Below are positions 7,897 through 17,200 of a stretch of DNA of 64,000 bases, in pieces. The DNA is from Chitinophagales bacterium (GTDB lineage: Bacteria; Bacteroidota; Bacteroidia; Chitinophagales; Saprospiraceae): contig JAFLBO010000016.1 in assembly GCA_017303475.1 (NCBI GenBank), positions 1 to 64,000 of the forward strand, in the 5' to 3' direction. The notes beneath the pieces are model-generated. The model saw only the letters and a program-made list of their open reading frames with translations, made no database searches and was not told the origin of the DNA. Both the position numbers and the translations under genes were made by a program. Each line of letters opens with the position of its first letter. The stretch's first letter is position 1.

Positions 7897-8418
7897 ATGC
7901 ATCAACGACTATTAGCCGCAATATTGGTCATTTTATTTGGGGGTCTTGTTTTTCTCTACGTGCAGGAATTCAGATACCTGTCGAATACCATTGGTGTGCA
8001 GTGGCTGGTAGCTGGCTCCATGCTGACAGTGGCAGTGCTGACATTTGCCGGGCTTTGGCTTTGGCGAGACAGGTTTATTCCGCTGGACAGGCATTTACCG
8101 GAGGTGTTGCTAATCGGTGTATTCAGTGTGTTGTTTGCGCCGCTTTGGGGAAGTTTGATCAACAGATCCATGGGCAAAGAAACCCACCGTTCTTTCATCT
8201 TTGAATCAGAAACCGCCTATTACGCTTCTGGTTATGGTATATTAAAAGGCGAAAAACTCAAACCCACCGGCTGGAAACTTCGTGTGAACGATAAAAGTGT
8301 TTCCCGACTGTTTACGTACAAATCGCAGTCATATTATCCACTGAGCAAGCCCGGTGATGTTATCTTGTTGCCCATAAACAAGGGCCTCTTTGGATTTGAA
8401 GTAATCCTCCTCAAGTGA
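7897..8418 (+). CDS. Unrecognised three-helix membrane protein
   Basis: A 173-residue protein with three predicted membrane helices in its first half: about 5-24 (LLAAILVILFGGLVFLYV), 36-56 (WLVAGSMLTVAVLTFAGLWLW) and 69-88 (VLLIGVFSVLFAPLWGSL). A soluble C-terminal half of about 80 residues follows (ESETAYYASGYGILKGE, ILLPINKGLFGFEVILLK). No named domain was recognised. It is followed by a (TCAC)n array and the SH3-domain gene, on the same strand and 58 bases apart, so the two may be co-transcribed. Confidence 0.7.
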   Translation: MHQRLLAAILVILFGGLVFLYVQEFRYLSNTIGVQWLVAGSMLTVAVLTFAGLWLWRDRFIPLDRHLPEVLLIGVFSVLFAPLWGSLINRSMGKETHRSFIFESETAYYASGYGILKGEKLKPTGWKLRVNDKSVSRLFTYKSQSYYPLSKPGDVILLPINKGLFGFEVILLK

Positions 8419-8427
8419 TCTCCTCAT

Positions 8428-8470
8428 TCACTCACTCACTCACTCACTCACTCACTCACTCACTCACTCA
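8428..8470. repeat. Perfect (TCAC)n tetranucleotide array before a start codon
   Basis: An uninterrupted run of about 10.75 TCAC units between the stop at 8418 and the ATG at 8477, ending 6 bases before the start. Slippage would shift leader length and any promoter or ribosome spacing by four bases per unit. The same arrangement occurs at the response regulator start (2583-2655). Confidence 0.95.
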
Positions 8471-8476
8471 TTAACC

Positions 8477-9463
8477 ATGAGACCGATCTTCTTACTTTTA
8501 TTCTCTTTTGCAGCCTTAACGGTTCAAGCCCAGAACGCTTTATTTTTTCAGGAACAATTGGTGGTAACGGCTAACTCTCTGAATCTCCGCGAAGCGCCTG
8601 ATGCCAATTCAAAAAAAGTTGCCAGCTTAACCCAGGGGACTTTGTTGCAATTTCTGGAAGCCTGGAATGATGGTCAATACACCCAAATTGACACCACCGA
8701 CGAAAACTCCCCGATGGGCAGGTGGCTGAAAGTGCGCACGAAAAATCACACAGGTTGGGTATTTGATGTATATGTGAGCGGCACCACAGAGTTGTATTAC
8801 GAAAACGTGCCTCAATTTGACATGAAGTCAATTGCGCCTCTTTTCTGGTATGGAGTGTACGCCAGGGATTCCTTTTCAGATGAAATCAGAAAGGTGCAGG
8901 TGAGACTGGCGGAAGAAATGAATCCATTCTATGGGGCCAATGTAAAAATGCTCAAAACAAACCAAAAGGAGCCAAGTAAGTTCCTCATTGCCAGTCATAC
9001 CCCGCTTACAACTGGCTACTGCGGTCCACTTGGCGTATTCGACCCCGATCAGATGTTTTTCACCAAAGCTCTGGGACCAGGCACCCAACTTTCTATTTAT
9101 CCCGGGAACGACATGAACGATACCATTGTCAAGCCTTCATATGGCCTGGCAGCCACGGGATGTGCCCGATTTGAAGAGAATTTCGTGCGTATTTTTGATT
9201 ATCAGCTCACCTTGCTGGATTATATGGCAGAACCCATGGCTACACAGGACTTAACGCCCTGGGTTAGAACGGAATTCCCGGAAACAAACCCTTCTGTAGA
9301 CCTGCTTTGGTTTGGAGATCTTGACCACGACAACAAACCTGATGCTATTATCCAGGATTGCCCTTATGAAGTAGGTTGCCGAGCCTCCCTTTTTCTGTCT
9401 TCTAAAGCCAGGCAAGGGGAATATCTCAGGAAAGTGTGTGAATACTATTGGCCTGAGGGGTAG
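8477..9463 (+). CDS. Exported SH3-domain protein
   Basis: A 328-residue protein with a signal peptide (MRPIFLLLFSFAALTVQAQ), then a bacterial SH3 (SH3b) domain at about residues 28-95: VTANSLNLREAPDANSKKV, TQGTLLQFLE, GRWLKVRTKNHTGWVFDVYV. SH3b domains usually bind peptidoglycan or act as protein modules. The C-terminal 220 residues are not recognised; they contain a calcium-loop-like DLDHDNKPDA near 280 and several Cys (YCGPLG, GCARF, CPYEVGC). It is probably periplasmic. The stop codon TAG (9461-9463) lies inside the first unit of the heptad array at 9459-9587, so repeat changes there could alter the C-terminus. Confidence 0.8.
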   Translation: MRPIFLLLFSFAALTVQAQNALFFQEQLVVTANSLNLREAPDANSKKVASLTQGTLLQFLEAWNDGQYTQIDTTDENSPMGRWLKVRTKNHTGWVFDVYVSGTTELYYENVPQFDMKSIAPLFWYGVYARDSFSDEIRKVQVRLAEEMNPFYGANVKMLKTNQKEPSKFLIASHTPLTTGYCGPLGVFDPDQMFFTKALGPGTQLSIYPGNDMNDTIVKPSYGLAATGCARFEENFVRIFDYQLTLLDYMAEPMATQDLTPWVRTEFPETNPSVDLLWFGDLDHDNKPDAIIQDCPYEVGCRASLFLSSKARQGEYLRKVCEYYWPEG

Positions 9464-9587
9464 ACGGTGGACGGTAGACGGTGGACGGTGGACGGTGGAC
9501 GGTAGACGGTAGACGGTGGACGGTAGACGGTGGACGGTAGACGGTGGACGGTGGACGGTGGACGGTGGACGGTGGACGGTGGACGGT
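9459..9587. repeat. Second heptanucleotide array, GGTAGAC/GGTGGAC
   Basis: Eighteen heptamer units, a mix of GGTAGAC and GGTGGAC, plus GGT. It begins within the last codons of the SH3 gene and supplies its TAG stop. The orientation is the same as the array at 7614-7703. The rest of the gap to 9721 is AT-rich and presumably holds the promoter of the PLP-enzyme gene. Confidence 0.95.
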
Positions 9588-9721
9588 AAATTTGCATACC
9601 TACAATCTTTACATAACCTTTGCATGAATTTTTCCGGATATTGGTATTTAGGTGCTGAAAATCAGGCTCTAAATATCCAAAATCTGGTTTACCTACTTCT
9701 AACAGTCCATTTGCCTACTAT

Positions 9722-10909
9722 ATGAAATTTGATTCCTTGACGGTAAAAGAACGCCCGGAAAACAGAACAACCGCTCCGCACGTTTTGCCGCTTTATGCTA
9801 CCTCTTCCTTTGATTTTGAGAACATCGATCAGGGCATAGAGATTTTCAAAAATATTGAAAGCGGCCATGTGTATAGTCGCTATGCCAATCCCACGGTTGA
9901 TACTGTAGCGGCTAAAATAGCTGATCTGGAATCCTACGGCCTGGGCATTCAGGCATCGGCCGTAATGACCTCCAGCGGGATGTCGGCCATTGCTACACTC
10001 ATGCTTGGCACCTTAAAGTCTGGAGATAAAGTGTTGAGTCAGGCTAATTTATATGGCGGCACCACGGAATTATTAAAAAGTATCCTTAGTCCGCTGGGTA
10101 TTGAGCCTATTTTTACTGATTTAAAGAATCTGCATCAGGTAGAGACCATCCTTCAACAGGATTCTTCCATCAAAATGCTGTATTGCGAAACGCCCGCCAA
10201 TCCAACCCTGGCCTGTGTTGACATTGCTGCGTTGGCAGCCTTAGCCCGACAAAACGGCGCCTTATCTGCTATTGATAATACCTTTGCCACTCCAATGTTG
10301 CAAAAACCACTGGGTTTGGGTGTAGATTACATCATTCATTCTACCACCAAGTATCTCAATGGGCATGGTAATTCTATAGCCGGTGTAGTGGTAGGCCGTG
10401 ATCATGATGCCATGCGAAAAGGAGTTTGGAAAGCCATGAAACTTGTGGGCACCAATTGTTCTCCATTTGAAGCCTGGCTTACCAATAATGGCATGAAAAC
10501 CCTGGCGCTTCGTATGGAAAGGCATTGCTCCAATGCCCAAAAACTAGCCGAATACCTGGAGTCTCACCCGGCAGTTGCAAGGGTAAATTACCCCGGGTTA
10601 ACTTCCCATCCGGATCATGCTCTGGCTGCAAGGCAAATGCCGGGCGGGTTTGGCGGTATGCTGAGTTTTGAGTTGAAAGGCGGTTTGGAGGCTGGCATTG
10701 CCTGCATGAACAGGATTCAGTTTTGTTCACTGGCGCCAACGCTTGGTGATGTAGATACACTGATTCTTCACCCGGCTTCTTCCTCACACCTGGCTATTCC
10801 AAAGGATGTTCGGCTGGAAAACGGCATCACGGATGGTTTGATCCGTGTTTCCGTTGGAATCGAAAACATTGAAGATATTATTGCAGATTTGACACAGGCA
10901 ATTGCATAA
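9722..10909 (+). CDS. PLP-dependent trans-sulfuration enzyme
   Basis: A 395-residue member of the Cys/Met-metabolism PLP family (cystathionine synthases and lyases, methionine gamma-lyase, O-acyl-homoserine sulfhydrylase). The PLP lysine is Lys210 in HSTTKYLNGHGN. Other family marks are YSRYANPTVD (51-60), the phosphate-binding TSSGMSAI (83-90), ETPANPTL (156-163), DNTFATP (185-191) and the C-terminal HPASSSHLAIP followed by IRVSVGIENIEDI. The order of motifs suits a methionine gamma-lyase or homoserine-ester sulfhydrylase, but the specificity-setting residues cannot be resolved by eye. Cytoplasmic and monocistronic. I looked for a SAM riboswitch upstream and saw none. Confidence 0.9.
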   Translation: MKFDSLTVKERPENRTTAPHVLPLYATSSFDFENIDQGIEIFKNIESGHVYSRYANPTVDTVAAKIADLESYGLGIQASAVMTSSGMSAIATLMLGTLKSGDKVLSQANLYGGTTELLKSILSPLGIEPIFTDLKNLHQVETILQQDSSIKMLYCETPANPTLACVDIAALAALARQNGALSAIDNTFATPMLQKPLGLGVDYIIHSTTKYLNGHGNSIAGVVVGRDHDAMRKGVWKAMKLVGTNCSPFEAWLTNNGMKTLALRMERHCSNAQKLAEYLESHPAVARVNYPGLTSHPDHALAARQMPGGFGGMLSFELKGGLEAGIACMNRIQFCSLAPTLGDVDTLILHPASSSHLAIPKDVRLENGITDGLIRVSVGIENIEDIIADLTQAIA

Positions 10910-11014
10910 GTACGCTAATTTCGCTTTTTCCCTGAGAAAGGGCGTTTTAGTGCATGTTGGGGCTAAACCATCTGGTTTACCCTGTTTTATTCAAGCTAAA
11001 CAACATTGCTGACT

Positions 11015-11761
11015 ATGAAGCACACCTTTTTGCTGCTATTAACTGCCATAAGCTACAACCTGCTTATTCCATCAAGCGCCATAGCGCAACAACCCACGTC
11101 TGATTGGGCTAATGTGAGTTATCAGCCTCCTGCAGAAATATTGGTTAAACTGGAAACATCAGGCTGTCGAGGCTATTGCCCGGTGTATAAACTGACCTTC
11201 AATGTTGACGGAAGTCTCATTTATTCCGGTTATCGGCATGTGCCGGAGGTCGGTGAAAAGTATGCTAAACTGACGGCAGATGAATTTTCCAAATTGAAAA
11301 TGGCAGTAAGCCGCGCCAATTTGTGGGAGCACCCACGTCAATTGCCTGAAAAGGTGGTAGACGCCCCAAATCATACCCTAACGGTGTACGAAAAAGACAA
11401 AAAACACCAGGTAAAAGGTTCAGGCCCCCTGCCTGAAAATATCCAGGCATTGGATCAATTGATGCAGGATATTGCCGAAGCGCATGGATTTGAAGTAAAA
11501 AAAGGAGTAGACCCCAACGACCCGGCTTCCATGAAAGGAGAGGTAATTGTACACTTCAAACCTGAGGTTAATGCAGGTAATTTTTGCATGCAATTCATGG
11601 AATTCAAAACTCGTCCGGTTAGACGGATTGCAGAGGAAAATATCTGGCTGCTTGGTTTCAATCCTTCAGAATTGACAGAGCAGCAGTTTATCGAAATCAT
11701 TAAAGGTATGGATGGCGTACTGAATGTTTCATCCACCAGGAAAAAGCAAGAGCGGAACTAA
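11015..11761 (+). CDS. Exported DUF6438-domain protein
   Basis: A 248-residue secreted protein with a signal peptide (MKHTFLLLLTAISYNLLIP). The ATG at 11015 is preferred over an in-frame TTG at 11006. An N-terminal domain of the DUF6438 type is shown by SGCRGYCPVYKLTF and the following VDGSLIYSGYRH; the two Cys separated by three residues are the family hallmark. The C-terminal third (GEVIVHFKPEVNAGNF) resembles the fervidolysin-like propeptide segments found in peptidases, but no protease domain is present. Function unknown. The GtrA gene begins 9 bases after its stop, so the two probably share a transcript. Confidence 0.8.
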   Translation: MKHTFLLLLTAISYNLLIPSSAIAQQPTSDWANVSYQPPAEILVKLETSGCRGYCPVYKLTFNVDGSLIYSGYRHVPEVGEKYAKLTADEFSKLKMAVSRANLWEHPRQLPEKVVDAPNHTLTVYEKDKKHQVKGSGPLPENIQALDQLMQDIAEAHGFEVKKGVDPNDPASMKGEVIVHFKPEVNAGNFCMQFMEFKTRPVRRIAEENIWLLGFNPSELTEQQFIEIIKGMDGVLNVSSTRKKQERN

Positions 11762-11770
11762 GTACAGGGC

Positions 11771-12157
11771 ATGCAAGAACTGATTCTTAAATTTTTGAAA
11801 TTCGGAGTGGTAGGCGCGTCCGGAGTAGTGGTAGATTTCGGCGTTACCTGGCTCCTGAAGGAACAGGCAAAACTCAATAAGTACATTGCCAACAGTGCAG
11901 GATTTGCCTGTGCCGTTGTCAGTAATTATATCCTTAACCGAATTTGGACTTTCCATAGCGCCGACCCCAATGTAGGCATTCAGTTTGCCAAATTCACGGT
12001 AGTAGCCCTCATCGGCCTGGGTATGAACAACGCCATCATTTATTTCCTCAACGAAAAACGTGGCGTAAGATTCTACATGTCCAAACTCATTGCCACCGGC
12101 GTGGTGATGCTCTGGAATTTCGGCGCCAACCTATTGTTTACGTTTAAGAGTGTTTGA
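11771..12157 (+). CDS. GtrA family membrane protein
   Basis: A 128-residue GtrA/DPMS-like protein with four predicted membrane helices. The family signature is seen in LKFGVVGASGVVVDF near the N-terminus and NYILNRIWTF in the middle, closing with FGANLLFTFKS. GtrA proteins help move or use polyprenyl-linked sugars across the inner membrane. No glycosyltransferase partner is nearby. The last four codons lie inside the left arm of a 48-bp perfect inverted repeat (12148-12263), so the stop codon belongs to the repeat. Confidence 0.9.
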   Translation: MQELILKFLKFGVVGASGVVVDFGVTWLLKEQAKLNKYIANSAGFACAVVSNYILNRIWTFHSADPNVGIQFAKFTVVALIGLGMNNAIIYFLNEKRGVRFYMSKLIATGVVMLWNFGANLLFTFKSV

Positions 12158-12263
12158 GTTTTCGAGTGTTTGAGTTTTCGAGTTGGCGTTCGGTTGGGTA
12201 TTTTGTCCCTCCCTAAACCGAACGCCAACTCGAAAACTCAAACACTCGAAAACTCAAACACTC
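12148..12263. repeat. Long perfect inverted repeat between convergent genes
   Basis: Arms 12148-12195 and 12216-12263 are perfectly complementary over 48 bases around a 20-base loop. Each arm holds the core AACCGAACGCCAACT (or its complement) and two units of the 16-base repeat TGTTTGAGTTTTCGAG. It overlaps the gtrA stop and ends 15 bases from the M28 peptidase stop. It probably serves as a bidirectional terminator, though its length is far beyond what termination needs. Confidence 0.9.
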
Positions 12264-12277
12264 GAAAACTCCCACAC

Positions 12278-14017
12278 TCAATTAGCAAATACCATTTGTC
12301 GGGCGTCTACCGCTTTTCCACCTATTTGGAGTACGTAGGAAAACGTGCCGCGCACCCCGTATCCGTGGGTGTACAGTTCCTCATTAAGCCCTTGTTTCAA
12401 GGAAACCGGTATTTCCTGTATCAGTTTACCCTGTAAATCAAAGATTTGGATAGAAGCTTTGGTGTTTGGTGGAGGCAATTCCTTTACCCAAAAAGAAATC
12501 CAGGTGGCCTCATCAAAAGGATTTGGCCTGTTTTGAAACAACTGGTAATTATTCGCATCAGCCTGATCCTCAGGAGTTTCAGTGGCTGAGGTTTGTACTA
12601 TTTTCTCCGCCGAAAACAGACTCTCAGCGCCCCATGCATCTACACCCGCCACACTGACATATACAGGGCCGGTAGGATTGCAGGTGAGCTCCGTTTGCAA
12701 ACCCGGGCCAATAGCGTACACTGTATCCCAATCATTGGTCAAGCTGCGCAGTGCTACCCGTATGGTATGGGTGTCAACCGGATTATTCCAAAACAGGTTA
12801 AGTTGGTTGCCAGTACGGGTTACTGAAAATGTTGGCGGAAGCGCCACATTTCGGGCTGCCATGGCCAGGGCGTTGCAGTTTATGAGGGCATTCCGACTCA
12901 AATAATGGAAATCTACAAAAAACGAATCCACCTCGCCATCGTTGTTGGTATCGGCTCCCAAAATATCCTCAGAGGTATGTTGCCGGTCTGAATATCCAGG
13001 ACCGTTGCTTGCATCACCATGCTCATTTGCGGAAGTGAACCGCATAGCCGGATATCCTTTTTCTCTAAATGGAATATGATCCCCACCCCGGCCTGTGCGA
13101 TCCTCAGGGCTCATAATGCGCACATTCATAGGCACTTCTGCCAAAGGAAGCATGTTCTCCCGGTATTCCAGCTTGATATATCTGGCTAATTGCTTGTGTT
13201 TGGAATTAAATCCTCCAGCAGAAAACAACCGTACACTGGTAGAGTCAATATGGTCCAATCCAGGGCAGGACGGCGGAGACGAAGTTTGACCGCAGAGCAC
13301 TCCGCCAATCACGTCGTTGTTTAAAACTGCCCGCAACAGAATATTTTTTTGCATAACGTAGCTGGCAAATGCATCAGCCCCAAGCAAACCTTGCTCCTCC
13401 GCAGTGGTTATCAAAAACACAATCGTATTCTCGAACTGGTACTTCGAAAGTATCCGGGCGGATTCCAATACTAGTGCGGTTCCGGTGGCATTGTCTTCCA
13501 CCCCTTCGGCCAGACAATTAACATCGCAAAGCACATCGCAGCGACTGTCCATATGTCCTTCAACGAGCACCACGCCACTACCAGGCACACTGCCGGGTAG
13601 TACGGCAAAAATATTCCGGTGTTGCCCTACCCCACAGATATCCAGGTCGAATTGGAGATATGATGGAATTAGTCTCCCGTTATTGGCGGCGCCGATCTCG
13701 GCAAATTTTTGGTAAGCCCAGCGCCTGGCAGCCCCAAAACCCTCGGTAGCGGAAACGGTGTCGCTGCCCGAGTTTCGGGTTCTAAAAGAAGCGAGCTTTA
13801 GTATACTAGCTTTCAGGGAATCCGGGGAAATTGCCGCCTGTAGTTCAGCAGCTATTACCTCAGGCAATACCGGGGTAGGTGTGGCAGGCAGATAAGCTGC
13901 GCCTGAATAGTTCCCCAGCATTACTTGCTCCGCAACAGAGGACGTAGAAAGGATATTGGTTTGCGCACCAAGCCATTGCGCATCGAAAAGCAGACAAGAC
14001 AGTAAAAGATATTTCAT
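12278..14017 (-). CDS. Secreted M28 family zinc peptidase with T9SS sorting domain
   Basis: A 579-residue exported metallopeptidase. The start at 14017 gives the signal peptide MKYLLLSCLLFDAQWLGAQ; an upstream in-frame ATG at 14044 is less likely. The M28 metal and catalytic residues are all present: His155 and Asp157 in EGHMDSR, Asp175 in VEDNATG, Glu207/Glu208 in TTAEEQG, Asp235 in NNDVIGG and His314 in GGDHIPF. This predicts an aminopeptidase-type, two-zinc enzyme. A fibronectin-like region follows (about 395-480). The last 90 residues are a T9SS type A sorting domain (LFQNRPNPFDEATWISFWV, DLQGKLIQEI, GTFSYVLQIGG), so it is exported across the outer membrane and probably surface-attached. 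Confidence 0.92.
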   Translation of the reverse strand: MKYLLLSCLLFDAQWLGAQTNILSTSSVAEQVMLGNYSGAAYLPATPTPVLPEVIAAELQAAISPDSLKASILKLASFRTRNSGSDTVSATEGFGAARRWAYQKFAEIGAANNGRLIPSYLQFDLDICGVGQHRNIFAVLPGSVPGSGVVLVEGHMDSRCDVLCDVNCLAEGVEDNATGTALVLESARILSKYQFENTIVFLITTAEEQGLLGADAFASYVMQKNILLRAVLNNDVIGGVLCGQTSSPPSCPGLDHIDSTSVRLFSAGGFNSKHKQLARYIKLEYRENMLPLAEVPMNVRIMSPEDRTGRGGDHIPFREKGYPAMRFTSANEHGDASNGPGYSDRQHTSEDILGADTNNDGEVDSFFVDFHYLSRNALINCNALAMAARNVALPPTFSVTRTGNQLNLFWNNPVDTHTIRVALRSLTNDWDTVYAIGPGLQTELTCNPTGPVYVSVAGVDAWGAESLFSAEKIVQTSATETPEDQADANNYQLFQNRPNPFDEATWISFWVKELPPPNTKASIQIFDLQGKLIQEIPVSLKQGLNEELYTHGYGVRGTFSYVLQIGGKAVDARQMVFAN

Positions 14018-14223
14018 GAGCAGGTATTGTTTGTAAGACGGCATTGGGTTTACCGCAGACTTTCATTCAAAAGTAAATCAAGGCTAACGTTTATCTGTCT
14101 GGCGGTTCAGGGTTCGTTCACGGGATGAAAACACCCGTTGGCTCTGACAAATTTAGGCACTCACTCATTCTTTTTACATTTTATGCAATGCAGCTACTAT
14201 TTTTCCGGGGTAATTGTACCACA

Positions 14224-17200
14224 ATGAAACACATACTACTACTATCGTTTTTTTATCTGCATTCATACATTTTGACCGGCCAATCTGCGCCGGATTGTGC
14301 CACGGATTGGTGGACCATGTATGACCTTCAATTTCAGGAATTTAGAAACTCCCACCAACAGTATGAGGAGGGTATTCTGCAAATTTTCGAACAAAAGAAA
14401 CAAGTATTTGTACTGCCGGAAAACCCTAAAACCATTCCGGCGGTGGTGCATATTGTTCACGACAACGGACCGGAAAATCTCAGCAATGCAAAAGTGGAGC
14501 AAGCCATAGCATGGCTTAACCAGGCCTTGGCCAACCAGGGTAATTTTAATCAGGGAACCGGCACTGATTGCGGCATTCAATTTTGTCTGGCTAAACGTAC
14601 GCCGACCAATACTGTTACCAACGGAATTACCCGAACAGTGAATGCGCTTACGGAAATGGAAATGGAGTTCGATAATCTGGCGCTAAAAAACCTGATACGC
14701 TGGGAACCCAAACAATACCTGAACATCTGGGTAGTAAAGAAAATTTGCTCCGCATCCTATGGTTGTGGCGTGTATGGTTACGCCCATTTACCCTATGCAC
14801 ATGGCTCCAACATAGATGGGATCGTAATGGAAGCCAGTTATCTGGAAGATCTCAGCAAAGTTGCAGGTCTGGCCCATGAGGTTGGGCATTATCTCGGACT
14901 TTACCACACCTTTGAGGGTAGTTGCAACAACAATAATTGCCTCATAGATGGTGATCGCATTTGCGATACTCCGCCGGATGAAAGCACCGCCGGTGTACCC
15001 TGTGGCGATCAGGTCAACACCTGCAATACAGATACCCAATCCGGCCCGTTCAGTACCGATCAGCCTGATATGAGCTGGAATTTCCTGGATTATGGCATTT
15101 TGGCATGCTTTCATGATTTTACACCAGATCAGGCCACGCGCATGAATGCTACCCTTGAAGGCATACGCAAGAGCCTGCTCGACTCAAAAGGTTGTCAGCC
15201 GCCGTGTACGGCCCAGGCAAATGCCAATTTTTTGGGCCCAAACACTGCTAATGCCGGCGAAACGATTACTTATACCAGTAACAGCACCAATGCCGGAAGT
15301 TATTCCTGGACAGTAAACGGACAACCTGCCGGCAATCAGGCCACACTGAATTACCAGTTCCTGACACCTGGAGAATATGTTATAAAATTGGTGGTACAAG
15401 CTGCCAATCCGGCCTTATGTGATCCGGATGAAATTACTAAAACCGTGCAAGTCAATTGCGCGGTAGTTTCTGCATTTACCGTAAGTAACCTGGCGCCAGA
15501 GGCAGACCAACAGGTATTTTTCACCAATAACAGCCAAAATGCCATCCAAACAGCATGGTACATCAATGGTGCATTACAAACCCAAACGCTTGATTCACTT
15601 GTATTTAACGCTCCAGGGGAGTATTCTATCCAACTGGCGAGCAGCAATGGCTTTTGTGCTGACACACAGGAAGTTGTAATTTTGGTTCAGGGTGTTTGTG
15701 TGCAAAAGACTTTTGAATATAGGCTGAAAGTTGAAAACACCTTTTGGGCCACCTCCGGTCTTACCTATATGTCTAGCGGAGCAATTTTATTGTCAATGGA
15801 AGCCCTGGGCAGTCAGAATTCCTGGTTACCACAAGTATCCTTGTTTAAACCTAATGGTCAGTTATTGTGGTCCAAAAATTTGACAGTAATTCCAGATATT
15901 GTAGAAAAATCTGTAGTCCGGACAACTCCGGATGGCGGATTCCTCATTTTTACGAAAGCCTTTTCGGTTAACGCAGACGGGAATATTGATAGTAATCACT
16001 ATTACCTGGGCAAATATGATGTAAACGGAAATAGTGTTTGGAGCAAACGGGTACATGAAGAAATGGCCTTCCCCGGCCCACCTATTGATATGCAGGTGTA
16101 CCCGGATGGAAACATCCTGCTGAAAGGCTCCTTCATTAGTAAACTTAACAGTTCAGGAAACCAAATTTGGGCTTTGGATTCTAGAATTTTTGACTTTGTT
16201 CGAACCACTTCAGATGGGGGTTTTATAGGTATATTAATGGGATCAAACTTGCAAATAATAGCCAAAATCAACCCCAACGGAAATACAGTATGGGAAAGGA
16301 CTTTAGACCTGCCTTCATTGACCTTAAAAGACGCATTGGTAATTAATAATGGTGATATTTATTTACTTGGTACTTTGGATGTGTTACCTGTTGGAGTGGT
16401 ACATGGACAATTGATTAAATTACATGATGATGGTGAGTTGGCTTGGTCAAAATCATACAGGCAAATTCCGGTTTCCTCGTATCTGTTTGAGCGTTTTTGC
16501 CTGGGCAATAATGGCGAATTAGTTGTTACCGGAAGTGCAAAAGTGGATGATCCTGGTGTAGGGCCTCTGAAAAATTACAATATTTTAATGGGCATAGATA
16601 CTTCAGGCACTGTACTATGGAATTCCCATTTCGAAAACAGCAATACTATTCAAAGTATACTTAGTATTCCAGGAGCAGGTTATTGTATGGCAGGTTTTGA
16701 GGGCTGGATAAGGCGGACTAATAATCAGGGTGAAATAGTCAAATGCCCTGGCTCCCCTCGGGAAATCACTACCATAGATATAGCCACAACCGGCATACCT
16801 CTCTTTCAGTCATCACCTTTTATTCAGCTGGAAATGCTGGATGTACCTCTTCCCCTTACCCCAATTCCTGCCACACTCGACACTTTTTGTGCACCATCCT
16901 GCCTCATTGCCGTAGAAATTTGTAACAATAACCTCGACGATGATGGCGATGGACTTTTTGATTGTCTGGATCCACAATGTAATTGCGAAGAAGAACGATG
17001 CGATTCTAAAACCGGCAACCTATGGTATTTTGGCGACAAAGGCGGCTTAGACTTCAGTACTTCACCTCCTACCCCAATTGGTAATGGGCAATCCTCTTCC
17101 GACAACAACTCAGCCACCTTATGCGATGCCAAGGGGAATTTATTGCTCTACACCGATGGCAAACAAGTTTTCAACCGGTTTCATCAACCCATGCCTAATG

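Noticed and set aside
7614-9587. Possible CRISPR array
   Set aside because: Units are 7 bases with no unique spacers, and no cas genes are present.
9251-9625. Minus-strand frame with the same peptide repeats
   Set aside because: An artefact of the second heptad array, antisense to the SH3 gene.
9588-9721. Possible SAM riboswitch before the trans-sulfuration enzyme
   Set aside because: Only a 7-bp hairpin (TATTTAG/CTAAATA) was found; none of the conserved SAM aptamer cores is visible.
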